A stretch of DNA of 64,000 nucleotides from Micromonospora ferruginea (lineage in GTDB: Bacteria > Actinomycetota > Actinomycetes > Mycobacteriales > Micromonosporaceae). The stretch spans positions 2,042,001-2,106,000 of the forward strand of contig NZ_CP059322.2 of the NCBI RefSeq assembly GCF_013694245.2. Direction: 5' to 3'. A program made the position numbers and the translations under genes. Of the stretch, positions 25,041 to 33,513 are shown in pieces. Position 1 is the first letter of the stretch. Every line of letters starts with the position of its first letter. The notes beneath the pieces are model-generated. The model ran no database searches, was not told the origin of the DNA, and worked only from the letters and a program-made list of their open reading frames with translations.

Positions 25041-26079
25041 CGCCAACAGCCTGTACGGACCGCTCGACCCGGCCCCCGACGCCGGCTGGGAGTCCGCGCC
25101 GCCCCGGATGGGCTTCTTCACCGACACCAGCGTCTGCATCGGCTGCAAGGCGTGCGAGGTGGCCTGCAAGGAGTGGAACGGCGTCCCGGACTCCGGGTTC
25201 GACCTGCTCGGCATGTCCTACGACAACACCGGCGCGCTGACCGCGAACTCGTGGCGGCACGTCGCGTTCATCGAGCAGCCCCGCCCGGCGGGGCACCGCA
25301 CGCCGCCGTTCGCCGGCGACCCGACCGGCGCGGTGACCAGCAGCCCGACGTCGGCGGCGGTCGGCGCGGCCACCGCTCCCGACACCGGCACCGACCCGGG
25401 TCTGCCGCCGGGGCGGGGCGAGGCGGCGGCCCGGATGGCGGCCGGGCCGGAGTTCCTCGGCATGCCCGGCGCGCAGCCGCCCGGCCGGGGGACCGGCGTG
25501 GAGAGCCGCACCGACTTCCGCTGGCTGATGATGTCCGACGTCTGCAAGCACTGCACGCACGCCGCCTGCCTGGACGTCTGCCCGACCGGTTCGCTGTTCC
25601 GCACCGAGTTCGGCACCGTCGTGGTGCAGGAGGACATCTGCAACGGCTGCGGCTACTGCATCTCCGCCTGCCCGTACGGCGTGATCGACCAGCGCAAGGA
25701 CGACGGCCGGGCGTGGAAGTGCACGCTCTGCTACGACCGGTTGGGCGCCGGCATGACGCCGGCCTGCGCGCAGGCCTGCCCGACCGAGTCGATCCAGTAC
25801 GGCCCGCTCGACGAGCTGCGGGACCGGGCCGCCCAGCGGGTGGCCACGCTGCACGAGCGCGGCGTGCCGGAGGCCCGGCTCTACGGCCACGACCCGACCG
25901 ACGGCGTCGGCGGCGACGGCGCGTTCTTCCTGCTGCTGGACCAGCCGGAGGTGTACGGGCTGCCGCCGGACCCGGTGGTCACCACCCGGGACCTGCCGAA
26001 GATGTGGAAGCGGGCCGGCCTGGCCGCGCTGGCCATGGCGGCGGCCACCGTCGCCGCGTTCGTCGGAGGATCGTCGTGA
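25033..26079 (+). CDS. fdhB: formate dehydrogenase iron-sulfur (beta) subunit
   Basis: A 348-residue ferredoxin-like electron-transfer subunit. Four clusters are indicated: CIGCKACEVACKEWN, CKHCTHAACLDVCP, CNGCGYCISACPYG, and the split set CTLC with CAQACP. A Gly/Pro/Ala-rich insertion (~80-150) separates the first cluster from the second, longer than in E. coli FdnH. A hydrophobic C-terminal helix (LAALAMAAATVAAFV) anchors it to the membrane. It passes electrons from the Sec subunit to the FdhC membrane subunit and overlaps both neighbours, so the three are translated together. Confidence 0.93.
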   Translation: MPDANSLYGPLDPAPDAGWESAPPRMGFFTDTSVCIGCKACEVACKEWNGVPDSGFDLLGMSYDNTGALTANSWRHVAFIEQPRPAGHRTPPFAGDPTGAVTSSPTSAAVGAATAPDTGTDPGLPPGRGEAAARMAAGPEFLGMPGAQPPGRGTGVESRTDFRWLMMSDVCKHCTHAACLDVCPTGSLFRTEFGTVVVQEDICNGCGYCISACPYGVIDQRKDDGRAWKCTLCYDRLGAGMTPACAQACPTESIQYGPLDELRDRAAQRVATLHERGVPEARLYGHDPTDGVGGDGAFFLLLDQPEVYGLPPDPVVTTRDLPKMWKRAGLAALAMAAATVAAFVGGSS

Positions 26080-27227
26080 GCCCGGACCGTCCGGTGGGTG
26101 CCCTGTTCCGTCGCTTCCGGGACCGGCTCGCCGCCGACGGCGTACCGGCCGAGAGCGGCAGCCGGGCCACCGGTGTCGGCCCCGGCCGCGCCGACACCGC
26201 CGCCCGCGAGGCCGGGCTGGCCCCGCACCCGCCCCGCGACACCGCGCCCACCACCGGCCGCCGCCGACGCGGCGGCAAGGGCGGCGGTGAGCAACTGAAC
26301 GTCCCCCCGGCGGAGTTCACCTCCTACTACGGCCGGCCGGTGCTCAAGCCGCCGGTGTGGAAGTGGGACATCGCCGCCTACCTGTTCACCGGCGGGCTCG
26401 CCGCCGGCTCCTCGCTGCTGGCCGCCGGCGGGCAGCTCACCGGGCGGCCCGCGCTGCGCCGCGCCGGTCGGGTCACCTCGCTGGCGGCGGTCAGCGCCAG
26501 CGCCTACTTCCTGATCAACGACCTGGGCCGGCCGAGCCGCTTCCACCACATGCTGCGGGTGGCGAAGGTGACCTCGCCGATGTCCGTCGGCACCTGGATC
26601 CTCAGCGCGTTCGGGCCGGCCGCCGGGCTGGCCGCGGTCGCCGAGATCGCGCCCCGGCTGCCCGAGCGGGGCGTGCTCGGGCTGGGCCGGCGGCTGCTGC
26701 CCCCGGCCGGGCACGTCGCCGGGCTGGCCGCCGCCGTCACCGCGCCGGCGCTGGCCACGTACACCGGGGTGCTGCTGGCCGACACGGCGGTGCCGTCGTG
26801 GCACGAGGCGTACCCGGAACTGCCGGTCATCTTCGCGGGCAGCGCGCTGGCCAGCGGCGCCGGCGTCGGGCTGGTGGCCGCGCCGCCCGGGCAGGCCGGG
26901 CCGGCGCGGCGGCTCGCGGTCGCCGGCGCGGCGCTGGAGCTGTGGGGCGCGCACCGGGTGGAGAACCGGCTCGGCCTGCTCAGCGAGCCCTACGCCGACG
27001 GCACCCCCGGGAAGCTGCTGCGCGCCGGCCGGGCGCTCACCGCCGCCGGGGTGGCGGGCGCGTGGCTGGGCCGCCGCAGCCGGCTGCTCTCCGTGGCGTC
27101 CGGCGGCGCCTTGCTCGCCGCCTCGGTCTGCACCCGCTTCGGCATCTTCCACGGCGGCGTCGCGTCGGCGCGCGACCCGAAGTACACGGTGGTTCCGCAG
27201 CGCGAACGCGCGGACCGGCGGGCCTGA
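26076..27227 (+). CDS. fdhC: NrfD/PsrC-type membrane subunit of formate dehydrogenase
   Basis: A 383-residue polytopic protein. A polar N-terminal ~75 residues is followed by about eight hydrophobic segments beginning WDIAAYLFTGGLAAGSSLL, the signature of NrfD-family quinone-reactive subunits, with LGRPSRFHHMLRV in a loop. It should hand electrons from formate to menaquinone. This replaces the haem b subunit (FdnI) of E. coli. The GTG start overlaps the fdhB stop (GTGA). The terminal CTRFGIFHGGVASARDPKYT is typical of the actinobacterial form. Confidence 0.9.
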   Translation: MSPDRPVGALFRRFRDRLAADGVPAESGSRATGVGPGRADTAAREAGLAPHPPRDTAPTTGRRRRGGKGGGEQLNVPPAEFTSYYGRPVLKPPVWKWDIAAYLFTGGLAAGSSLLAAGGQLTGRPALRRAGRVTSLAAVSASAYFLINDLGRPSRFHHMLRVAKVTSPMSVGTWILSAFGPAAGLAAVAEIAPRLPERGVLGLGRRLLPPAGHVAGLAAAVTAPALATYTGVLLADTAVPSWHEAYPELPVIFAGSALASGAGVGLVAAPPGQAGPARRLAVAGAALELWGAHRVENRLGLLSEPYADGTPGKLLRAGRALTAAGVAGAWLGRRSRLLSVASGGALLAASVCTRFGIFHGGVASARDPKYTVVPQRERADRRA

Positions 27228-27272
27228 CACCTCGCCGGGCGGTCGCCGGGCCGCTGTGGTTGACTGCCGGGT

Positions 27273-27368
27273 GGAGGCGTTCAGGCGGCTGGTGCCCCTC
27301 CCGGTCTTCAAAACCGGTGTGGTCCGGGACCCGGGCCAGGCGGGTTCGATTCCCGTCCGTCTCCGCCA
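27273..27368 (+). tRNA. selC: tRNA-Sec (UCA anticodon)
   Basis: A 96-base tRNA with encoded CCA. The acceptor begins GGAGGCG and pairs with CGTCTCC, with a mismatch at the eighth pair. The anticodon arm CCGGT-CTTCAAA-ACCGG carries TCA. A long variable arm (TGGTCCGG with CCGGGCCA around GAC) and a T-arm GCGGG-TTCGATT-CCCGT match the selenocysteine tRNA plan of E. coli selC. It lies between the formate dehydrogenase genes and selA. The D-stem has one C-C mismatch in my folding. Confidence 0.93.
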
Positions 27369-27389
27369 AACCGTCCCGGGGGAGCGCCG

Positions 27390-28682
27390 ATGCGTGAGGT
27401 CGACCCGCGCCGGCGGGTGCCGCGCACCGACGTGCTGCTCGCCGACCCGGCGCTGGCGGCCGCCGCCGGCACGCTCGGCCGCGACCGGGTCAAGGCCGCG
27501 ATCGTCGCCGCCCAGCACCGCGCCCGCGACGGCGAGATCACCCCCGAGGGGGTACGCGACGCCGCGCTCGCCGCGCTGGCCGGCCGCACGCCCCGGCCGG
27601 TGCTCAACGCCACCGGCGTCGTGCTGCACACCAACCTCGGCCGGGCCCCGCTCGCGCCGGCCGCGGTGGACGCGCTGGTCGCCGCCGCCGGACACACCGA
27701 CGTGGAACTCGACCTGGCCACCGGCCGGCGGGCCCGGCGCGGCCGGGAGGCGCTCGACGCGCTCGCCGCGGCGGTGCCCGACGCCGCCGCCGTGCACGTG
27801 GTCAACAACGGCGCCGCCGCGCTGGTGCTGGCCGCCACCGCACTCGCCGCCGGCCGGGAGATCGTGATCAGCCGGGGCGAGCTGGTCGAGATCGGCGACG
27901 GTTTCCGCCTGCCCGACCTGCTGGCCAGCACCGGCGCGCGGCTGCGCGAGGTGGGCACCACCAACCGCACCACCCGGGCCGACTACGCCGCCGCGATCGG
28001 CCCGGACACCGGCTTCCTGCTGAAGGTGCACCCGTCGAACTTCGTGGTCACCGGCTTCACCTCGGCCGTGCCGGTCGGCGAGCTGGCCACGCTCGGCGTG
28101 CCGGTGGTCGCCGACATCGGGTCCGGGCTGCTCGCGCCGGACCCGCTGCTGCCCGACGAACCGGACGCGGCGAGCACGCTGCGCGCCGGCGCGCACCTGG
28201 TCACCGCCAGCGGCGACAAGCTGCTCGGCGGGCCGCAGGCCGGCCTGCTGCTCGGCGACGCCGACCTGGTCGAACGGCTGCGCCGGCATCCCCTCGCGCG
28301 GGCGCTGCGGGTGGACAAGCTCACCCTCGCCGCGCTCGCCGCCACCCTGCACACGCCGGCCACCCCGACCGGGGACGCGCTGCACGCCGACCCGGCCCGG
28401 CTGCGCGCCCGCACCGAACGGCTGCGCGACAGGCTCGGCGCCGACGGCTGCAAGGCCGAGGTGGTGCCGGCGGCGGCGGTCGTCGGCGGCGGCGGCGCGC
28501 CCGGGGTGGAGCTGGACTCGTGGGCGCTGAGCCTGCCCGAGCGCTGGGCCGTGCCGCTGCGCACCGGCGACCCGGCGATCCTCGGCCGGGTGCTGCACGG
28601 CCGGCTCCTGCTGGACCTGCGCGCCGTGCCGGAGACCGCCGACGACCGCGTGCGCGCGGCGATCCTGCGCGTGGCGGGCTGA
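27390..28682 (+). CDS. selA: L-seryl-tRNA(Sec) selenium transferase
   Basis: A 430-residue PLP enzyme that converts seryl-tRNA-Sec to selenocysteyl-tRNA-Sec using selenophosphate. Seen: the N-terminal tRNA-binding domain (~1-60), ATGVVLHTNLGRAPL, RGELVEIGDGFRLPD, and the PLP-binding Lys277 in TASGDKLLGGPQAG. GGGGAG precedes the ATG. It follows tRNA-Sec by 21 bases and precedes selB by 4 bases, a selCAB cluster. The selenophosphate synthetase it needs (selD) is not in the window. Confidence 0.95.
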   Translation: MREVDPRRRVPRTDVLLADPALAAAAGTLGRDRVKAAIVAAQHRARDGEITPEGVRDAALAALAGRTPRPVLNATGVVLHTNLGRAPLAPAAVDALVAAAGHTDVELDLATGRRARRGREALDALAAAVPDAAAVHVVNNGAAALVLAATALAAGREIVISRGELVEIGDGFRLPDLLASTGARLREVGTTNRTTRADYAAAIGPDTGFLLKVHPSNFVVTGFTSAVPVGELATLGVPVVADIGSGLLAPDPLLPDEPDAASTLRAGAHLVTASGDKLLGGPQAGLLLGDADLVERLRRHPLARALRVDKLTLAALAATLHTPATPTGDALHADPARLRARTERLRDRLGADGCKAEVVPAAAVVGGGGAPGVELDSWALSLPERWAVPLRTGDPAILGRVLHGRLLLDLRAVPETADDRVRAAILRVAG

Positions 28683-28686
28683 GCCG

Positions 28687-30450
28687 GTGTGGGTCGTGGC
28701 CACCGCCGGGCACGTCGACCACGGCAAGTCCACCCTGGTCCGGGCGCTGACCGGGATGGAACCCGACCGGTGGGCGGAGGAACGCCGCCGGGGTATGACC
28801 ATCGACCTGGGTTTCGCCTGGACCACGCTGCCCTCCGGCGGCACCCTGGCGTTCGTCGACGTGCCCGGGCACGAGCGGTTCGTGCCGAACATGCTCGCCG
28901 GCGTCGGCCCGGTCCCGGCCGCGCTGATCGTCGTCGGCGCGGACGAGGGCTGGATGCCGCAGTCCGCCGAGCACCTGGCCGCGCTGGACGCGCTCGGGGT
29001 GTCGTACGGGTTGCTGGCGGTGACCCGCGCGGACCTGGCCGACCCGACGCCGGCGATGGCCCGGGCCCGGCGGGAGATCGCCGCGACGTCGCTCGGCGAG
29101 GTGGAGGCGGTGGCGGTCTCCGCCGTCACCGGCGCCGGCCTGCCCGAGCTGCGGGCCGCCCTGGACCGCCTGGTCGCCCGGCTGCCGGATCCGGCCCTCG
29201 ACGCCCCGGTGCGGCTCTGGGTGGACCGGGCGTTCACCGTGCGCGGCAGCGGGACCGTGGTCACCGGCACCCTCGGCGGCGGCCGGCTGCGTGTCGGCGA
29301 CGCCCTCGAGCTGGCCGACACCGGGGAGCCGGTGCGGGTACGCGGCCTGCACGCGCTGGGCGAGGCACGCGCCGAGGTCGACGCGGTGGCCCGGGTGGCG
29401 GTGAACCTGCGCGGCCTGCCCCGGGACCGGGTCGGCCGCGGCGACGCGCTGCTGCGCCCCGGCCGGTTCGGCCGCACCGACCTGCTCGACGTGCGCCTGA
29501 CCGGGGACCCGGCCGCCGACCTGCCGGCCACCCTCATGCTGCACGTCGGCTCCGCGGCGGTGCCGGCCCGGGTCCGGCCGCTCGGGGTGGACACCGTCCG
29601 GCTGCGCCTGGCCCGCCCGCTGCCGCTGCTGATCGGCGACCGGGCGCTGCTGCGCGACCCCGGCCGGCGGCACGTGGCCGGCGGGGTGACCGTGCTCGAC
29701 GTCGACCCGCCGCCGTTGCGCCGCCGCGGCGCGGCGGCCGCCCGCGCCGACGTGCTGGCCGGCATGGACGGGCGGCCCGACCCGGCCGGGGAGCTGCGCC
29801 GGCGGCGGCTGGTGCGGGCCGGGCAGCTCACCCGGATGGGGGTGCCGCCGACCGCCACGCCGGTGGCCGGGGACTGGCTGGCCGACCCGGAGCACTGGCG
29901 GGAGCTGGGCCGCCGGCTCACCGAGGAGGTCACCCGGCACGCCGCCGCGCATCCGCTCGCCGCCGGCGTGCCGGTGGACGCGCTGCGGCACCGCCTCGGC
30001 CTGCCCGACCGGGCCCTGGTGACCGCGCTGCTGCGCCCGCCGCTGCGGCTGCGCGACGGCCTGGTCACCGCCGCCTCCGCCCCGACGCTGCCCGACCCGG
30101 TGGCCCGGGCGGTGGAGCGGGTCCGGTCCGAGTACGGCGACCGGCCGTTCCAGGCCCCCGAGACGCACCACCTCGCCGGTCTCGGCCTGGGCCCGAAGGA
30201 GATCGGCGCCGCGGTACGCGCCGGCGCGCTGCTGCGGCTGGCGGAGAACGTGGTGCTGCTGCCCGGCGCGCCGGACGACGCGGTGCGGGTCCTCGCCGGC
30301 CTGCCGCAGCCGTTCACGCTCAGCGCCGCCCGGCAGGCGCTGGGCACCACCCGCCGGGTGGCGGTGCCGCTGCTGGAGCTGCTGGACCGGCGCGGCGTCA
30401 CCCGGCGGCTGCCCGACGACGCCCGCGAGGTGGTCCGACCGCCCGGCTGA
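28687..30450 (+). CDS. selB: selenocysteine-specific elongation factor
   Basis: A 587-residue EF-Tu-like GTPase that delivers Sec-tRNA to UGA codons marked by SECIS. Seen: G1 GHVDHGKST (residues ~8-16), the switch region RRRGMTIDLGFAW, G3 DVPGHERF, and a G4-type TRAD. The central beta-barrel domains (~170-340) are followed by winged helices (~400-587) that bind the mRNA hairpin. The GTG start lies 4 bases after the selA stop. Its only client visible here is fdhA. Confidence 0.95.
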   Translation: MWVVATAGHVDHGKSTLVRALTGMEPDRWAEERRRGMTIDLGFAWTTLPSGGTLAFVDVPGHERFVPNMLAGVGPVPAALIVVGADEGWMPQSAEHLAALDALGVSYGLLAVTRADLADPTPAMARARREIAATSLGEVEAVAVSAVTGAGLPELRAALDRLVARLPDPALDAPVRLWVDRAFTVRGSGTVVTGTLGGGRLRVGDALELADTGEPVRVRGLHALGEARAEVDAVARVAVNLRGLPRDRVGRGDALLRPGRFGRTDLLDVRLTGDPAADLPATLMLHVGSAAVPARVRPLGVDTVRLRLARPLPLLIGDRALLRDPGRRHVAGGVTVLDVDPPPLRRRGAAAARADVLAGMDGRPDPAGELRRRRLVRAGQLTRMGVPPTATPVAGDWLADPEHWRELGRRLTEEVTRHAAAHPLAAGVPVDALRHRLGLPDRALVTALLRPPLRLRDGLVTAASAPTLPDPVARAVERVRSEYGDRPFQAPETHHLAGLGLGPKEIGAAVRAGALLRLAENVVLLPGAPDDAVRVLAGLPQPFTLSAARQALGTTRRVAVPLLELLDRRGVTRRLPDDAREVVRPPG

Positions 30451-30480
30451 GCGGTTGCGACCGGGTGCCAGAGTGTCGGC

Positions 30481-31281
30481 ATGATCGACGTGCGTCGGGT
30501 CGACCGGGCGTGGCTGCGCCGGCGGGCGCTGCCGGTGGCGTTGCTGGCCTGCTGGCTGGTGTGGGCGGCGCTGGCCTGGTGGACCGCGCCGCGCGAGGCC
30601 GACGAGACCGGCCTGCAGCGCGACCTCGCGGCCGGCCGGGTGCTCACGCTGACCCGCGCCGACGGCTGGGACGACACCGGGCCGTGGGGTCGCCGCCCGG
30701 AGCCCCGGTACGCGTCGGGCGGCTCGACCGTGGTCTGGGCCCGACCCGACGGCCAGTTCCGGTACGCGTACGTGTCCCCGCCGACGTCCGGCGGAGGTGT
30801 GGAAGCCGGGGACGGCGCCGACCCGGACCCGGACGTGGTCTCCCCGTCACCGGAGGCGACCGGCGCGTCGGAGGAGCCGGACGGCGGGGTGGCGCCGGAC
30901 CGGCGGGCCGACCCGCTGGCCGATCCACGCGCCCGGGACGCGACCACCCATCTCGGGGACACCCGGGCGGACGCGCTCGCCGACGCCGCCGCGACGATCG
31001 CCCTGGTGCTCGGCGTCGGCTGGCTGCTCATGCTGGTCGCCGGCTCGCCGCCGGTGGTCGGCACCCGCTGGTTCTGGTTCTGGATCGGGCTGCTGCCGCT
31101 CGGGCTCGGGGTGCTCGCGTGGGCCTGGCGGGAGCGGTGGCGCGCCGACGTGCCGGCCGGTGGGGCCCGTCGCTCCGGCTGGACCGGATTCGGTGTCTGG
31201 CTGGTCGGCGGCATCGCGGTGTCGCTGCTGCTGGCGGTGCCCGGCGCGCTGCTCGGCGACCGCGTCGTGCCGCACTGGTGA
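30481..31281 (+). CDS. Rv1733c-like membrane protein
   Basis: A 266-residue membrane protein. One N-terminal helix (LPVALLACWLVWAALAWW), a polar loop of ~120 residues and three C-terminal helices (IALVLGVGWLLMLVAG; WFWFWIGLLPLGLGVLAW; VWLVGGIAVSLLLAVPG) give four segments. The layout resembles Rv1733c-family proteins of unknown function. CAGAGT precedes the ATG by 6 bases, so it likely has its own leaderless promoter and is not part of the sel operon. No catalytic motif is visible. Confidence 0.7.
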   Translation: MIDVRRVDRAWLRRRALPVALLACWLVWAALAWWTAPREADETGLQRDLAAGRVLTLTRADGWDDTGPWGRRPEPRYASGGSTVVWARPDGQFRYAYVSPPTSGGGVEAGDGADPDPDVVSPSPEATGASEEPDGGVAPDRRADPLADPRARDATTHLGDTRADALADAAATIALVLGVGWLLMLVAGSPPVVGTRWFWFWIGLLPLGLGVLAWAWRERWRADVPAGGARRSGWTGFGVWLVGGIAVSLLLAVPGALLGDRVVPHW

Positions 31282-31326
31282 GCCAACCGGCGACGACGGC
31301 CCGGCCCGGTCACCTACCGTGACGCC

Positions 31327-31524
31327 ATGGACCCTTCCGCGGTCTGGCGGGACAAGAACCACAGGTGGCGGATCGAGGCGTACCGGGCTCCGGACCTGCG
31401 GTTCGCCATCTTCGCCACGAACGGCACCACCGAGTCGGCGCCGCTGTGGCTGTTCGGGATGGCGGCGCTGGCCCGCTGGCTGATGACGCACGCCATCTCC
31501 CTGGACGACCTGGAGACGGACTGA
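31327..31524 (+). CDS. small hypothetical protein
   Basis: A 65-residue protein, MDPSAVWRDKNHRWRIEAYR and FGMAALARWLMTHAISLDDL, with no family I recognise. TACCGT lies exactly 6 bases before the ATG, which supports the start as a leaderless message. The sequence is well-formed, with aromatic residues and no low complexity, and its codon use is like its neighbours. Confidence 0.65.
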   Translation: MDPSAVWRDKNHRWRIEAYRAPDLRFAIFATNGTTESAPLWLFGMAALARWLMTHAISLDDLETD

Positions 31525-31590
31525 CCCGGATGGGGGACAAGTGCCCCGAAACGGGCCGGGCGGGCCGGCCTCGACCGTACCGTGCGGGGC

Positions 31591-31776
31591 GTGAAGGACC
31601 GAGGACTGCGGACGTTCGTCACCGTGCTCGCCGGGCTGGCGGTGATCTACTTCGGCGCCACCGGACACCGCGAGAGCGGCGGCGAGGGCGGCGGCATCTC
31701 CGGCGGCGTGGTGCTGCTCGCGCTGCTCGCCTCGCTGCTGGCCTGGCACCTGACCCGGCCCGGCCCGGCCAAGTAG
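31591..31776 (+). CDS. small membrane protein
   Basis: A 61-residue protein with two hydrophobic segments (TFVTVLAGLAVIYFGAT and GGVVLLALLASLLAWHL) around a Gly-rich turn. The GTG at 31591 is preceded 7 bases upstream by TACCGT, so I prefer it to the GTG at 31582. It is convergent with the HhH endonuclease-like gene. The function is unknown. Confidence 0.65.
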   Translation: MKDRGLRTFVTVLAGLAVIYFGATGHRESGGEGGGISGGVVLLALLASLLAWHLTRPGPAK

Positions 31777-31786
31777 CCGACCCGGC

Positions 31787-32440
31787 TCAACCGGCCGCGG
31801 CGGTGCGGCTCACCTCGCCGGCCGACTCCTCACCGAGCGCCACCCGCACCAGCGCCGACGCCAACCGCCCGAAGTCGGCCTCCCCGACCAGCCCCACCAG
31901 GCTGCCCGGGTTCGCCGGCAGGCCCAGGCGCCGGGCCCCGGCCAGCGTCCGCCGGTCCGCGTACGGGCGCACGTCCGGCCAGACCGCCTGCGCCTCCCGC
32001 AGGAAGATGTCCGCGCCGGTCGGGCCGATGCCGGGGAACTCGGTGAGCCGCCGGCGCAGCACCGCGCGGTCCGCGCCCGCCTCCCGGTGCAGCCGCCGCA
32101 GGTCGCCGTGCCACCGGTCCAGGCAGAGCCGGGCGCCGGTGCCGAGCATGGTGGCGGTCCGCTCGTCGTAGCGCCGGTAGTGACCCCGGCCCAGCGCGTC
32201 CACCCGTTCCTGCCAGCTCGCCGCCTCCATCGCCTGCGGGGTGCGCCACCCGGCGGCGAACAACTCTCGCGCCGCGGCCACCGCCACGCTCGCCCGGATC
32301 CGGGTGCTCAGCAGCGTGGTCAGCACCAGCAACTGGTAGAGCGGCCCGGGCCGGTCCGCGAGCGTGATCCCGGCCTCCTCCGCGTACGTGCGGGACTGTC
32401 GGTCCAGCAGGGCCCGCGCCACGTTCCGATCGTCCGGCAT
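31787..32440 (-). CDS. endonuclease III-like HhH protein without Fe-S cluster
   Basis: A 217-residue protein with the HhH-GPD fold. LLVLTTLLSTRIRASVA recalls the N-terminal helices of endonuclease III; the helix-hairpin-helix is FPGIGPTGADIFLREAQ and an Asp follows in VRPYADRRTL at the catalytic position. The lysine expected in bifunctional glycosylases and the C-terminal four-cysteine cluster are absent. It may be a divergent DNA glycosylase, but activity is uncertain. It is a single gene, convergent with the small membrane protein. Confidence 0.75.
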   Translation of the reverse strand: MPDDRNVARALLDRQSRTYAEEAGITLADRPGPLYQLLVLTTLLSTRIRASVAVAAARELFAAGWRTPQAMEAASWQERVDALGRGHYRRYDERTATMLGTGARLCLDRWHGDLRRLHREAGADRAVLRRRLTEFPGIGPTGADIFLREAQAVWPDVRPYADRRTLAGARRLGLPANPGSLVGLVGEADFGRLASALVRVALGEESAGEVSRTAAAG

Positions 32441-32566
32441 TGCACCCGGTTACCCACGCACGGCCGGCCCAGACCCGTCGCCGGGCCGGAATGCGCCGGG
32501 CGGCGACGGGTACCCGGGCCGGGTGCGCGGTCCAGCGCCGTGCGCTCCCACCGGAAGGAGAGACCT

Positions 32567-32773
32567 GTGGTCAAGCCGCAGCAGGAGGAACTGCGTCGCA
32601 ACGACCTCGGCGCGACCAGCCAGGACAGCCGGAAGGCCGCCGCCCGGGGCGGCGACCGGTCGCGCGGCGGGGGCACGTCGAACGCCGACGCGGGGCGGCC
32701 GGTGCCGAAGGGCCAGGTGTCGCCGTACGGCCCGGCCGGCGAGCCGGTGTCCGAGGACGCCAGCGACCGCTGA
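32567..32773 (+). CDS. small hydrophilic hypothetical protein
   Basis: A 68-residue, highly charged, probably disordered protein: VVKPQQEELRRNDLGATSQD, a Gly/Arg middle, then VPKGQVSPYGPAGEPVSEDA. The GTG at 32567 has the strong ribosome site GGAAGGAG 7 bases upstream. Similar small proteins are frequent in Micromonospora; no function is known. Confidence 0.65.
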   Translation: MVKPQQEELRRNDLGATSQDSRKAAARGGDRSRGGGTSNADAGRPVPKGQVSPYGPAGEPVSEDASDR

Positions 32774-32778
32774 CCGGG

Positions 32779-33243
32779 TCACGACGACGGCCGCAGCCTC
32801 CGCCAGGTGGCTGCGGCCGCCAGCCCGTACGCCAGGTGCGGCACCAGGTCGGAGAGCCAGTCGATCCGGCGCCAGGTGCGCGGGTCGGTGACGCCCAGCA
32901 GCGTCATCGAGCTGTCCGAGGTGGCCATCACCCCGCCGCCGAGCAGCGTCACGGCCACCGGCAGCGGCATCCGCCGGCGGGCGGCGAGCAGACCGAACGC
33001 CGCCCCGGCGCCGATGCCGGTGAGGTAGCCGAGCACCGGACCGAGGCCGGCCCGGCGGTTCGCCGCCTCCTCGACCGGGCCCAGGTCGACGTGCGCCACG
33101 TCGGCCAGGCGCCCGGCGGTCGTCTCCGGCGTGGTGCTGGCCGGACGCGCCCGCGCCGCCATGTCCAGATAGCTGACCACGTTGAGCACGGCACTGCCGA
33201 CGGCGCCCGCGATGGCGCCGTCGACCAGGGGTGCCGCCCTCAC
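32779..33243 (-). CDS. small integral membrane protein
   Basis: A 154-residue protein with hydrophobic segments at ~5-25 (VDGAIAGAVGSAVLNVVSYL), ~68-86 (LGPVLGYLTGIGAGAAFGLL) and ~95-108, plus a weaker one near the end. No family is recognised. The GTG start overlaps the end of the preceding small gene by 4 bases, so the two form an operon. Function unknown. Confidence 0.7.
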   Translation of the reverse strand: MRAAPLVDGAIAGAVGSAVLNVVSYLDMAARARPASTTPETTAGRLADVAHVDLGPVEEAANRRAGLGPVLGYLTGIGAGAAFGLLAARRRMPLPVAVTLLGGGVMATSDSSMTLLGVTDPRTWRRIDWLSDLVPHLAYGLAAAATWRRLRPSS

Positions 33244-33449
33244 TTCGGGTCGCCCGGTTCGCGTTCACCCTTGGGCCCGTAGGTCCGTTCGCCCCGCACG
33301 ACGCCCCGCTGGCCCCGGTCGTCCTGCAGGATCCGGTTGGCCACCCGGTTCGCCTCCTGGTCGGCGGCCCGCCCGGACTGCTCGACGCGGTCGCGCAGGC
33401 GCGCCCGCTGCTTGTCGTACGCGTTGCTGCCCGGCCGTGGTCCTGGCAT
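33240..33449 (-). CDS. small basic hypothetical protein
   Basis: A 69-residue charged protein, MPGPRPGSNAYDKQRARLRD followed by helices rich in Arg, Glu and Gln (EANRVANRILQDDRGQR) and a KGEREPGDPK tail. Similar actinobacterial proteins carry loose labels such as plasmid stabilisation protein, without proof. The ATG at 33449 is chosen because GGAGGCAGCG precedes it. It is followed directly by the small membrane protein gene. Confidence 0.7.
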   Translation of the reverse strand: MPGPRPGSNAYDKQRARLRDRVEQSGRAADQEANRVANRILQDDRGQRGVVRGERTYGPKGEREPGDPK

Positions 33450-33513
33450 CGCTGCCTCCTCCGGTCGCTGTGGCTGTCGGCACCGTCTACCCGCCGGGGG
33501 CGCGGACAACCGT

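Noticed and set aside
21681..25214. A 1,177-codon minus-strand open frame opposite fdhA
   Set aside because: It is the complement of a clear enzyme gene with biased composition; no motif was found.
25881..31313. A 1,810-codon open frame on the minus strand
   Set aside because: It is antisense to fdhC, tRNA-Sec, selA and selB, has low-complexity Arg/Ser/Pro composition and no domain; it is a product of high GC.
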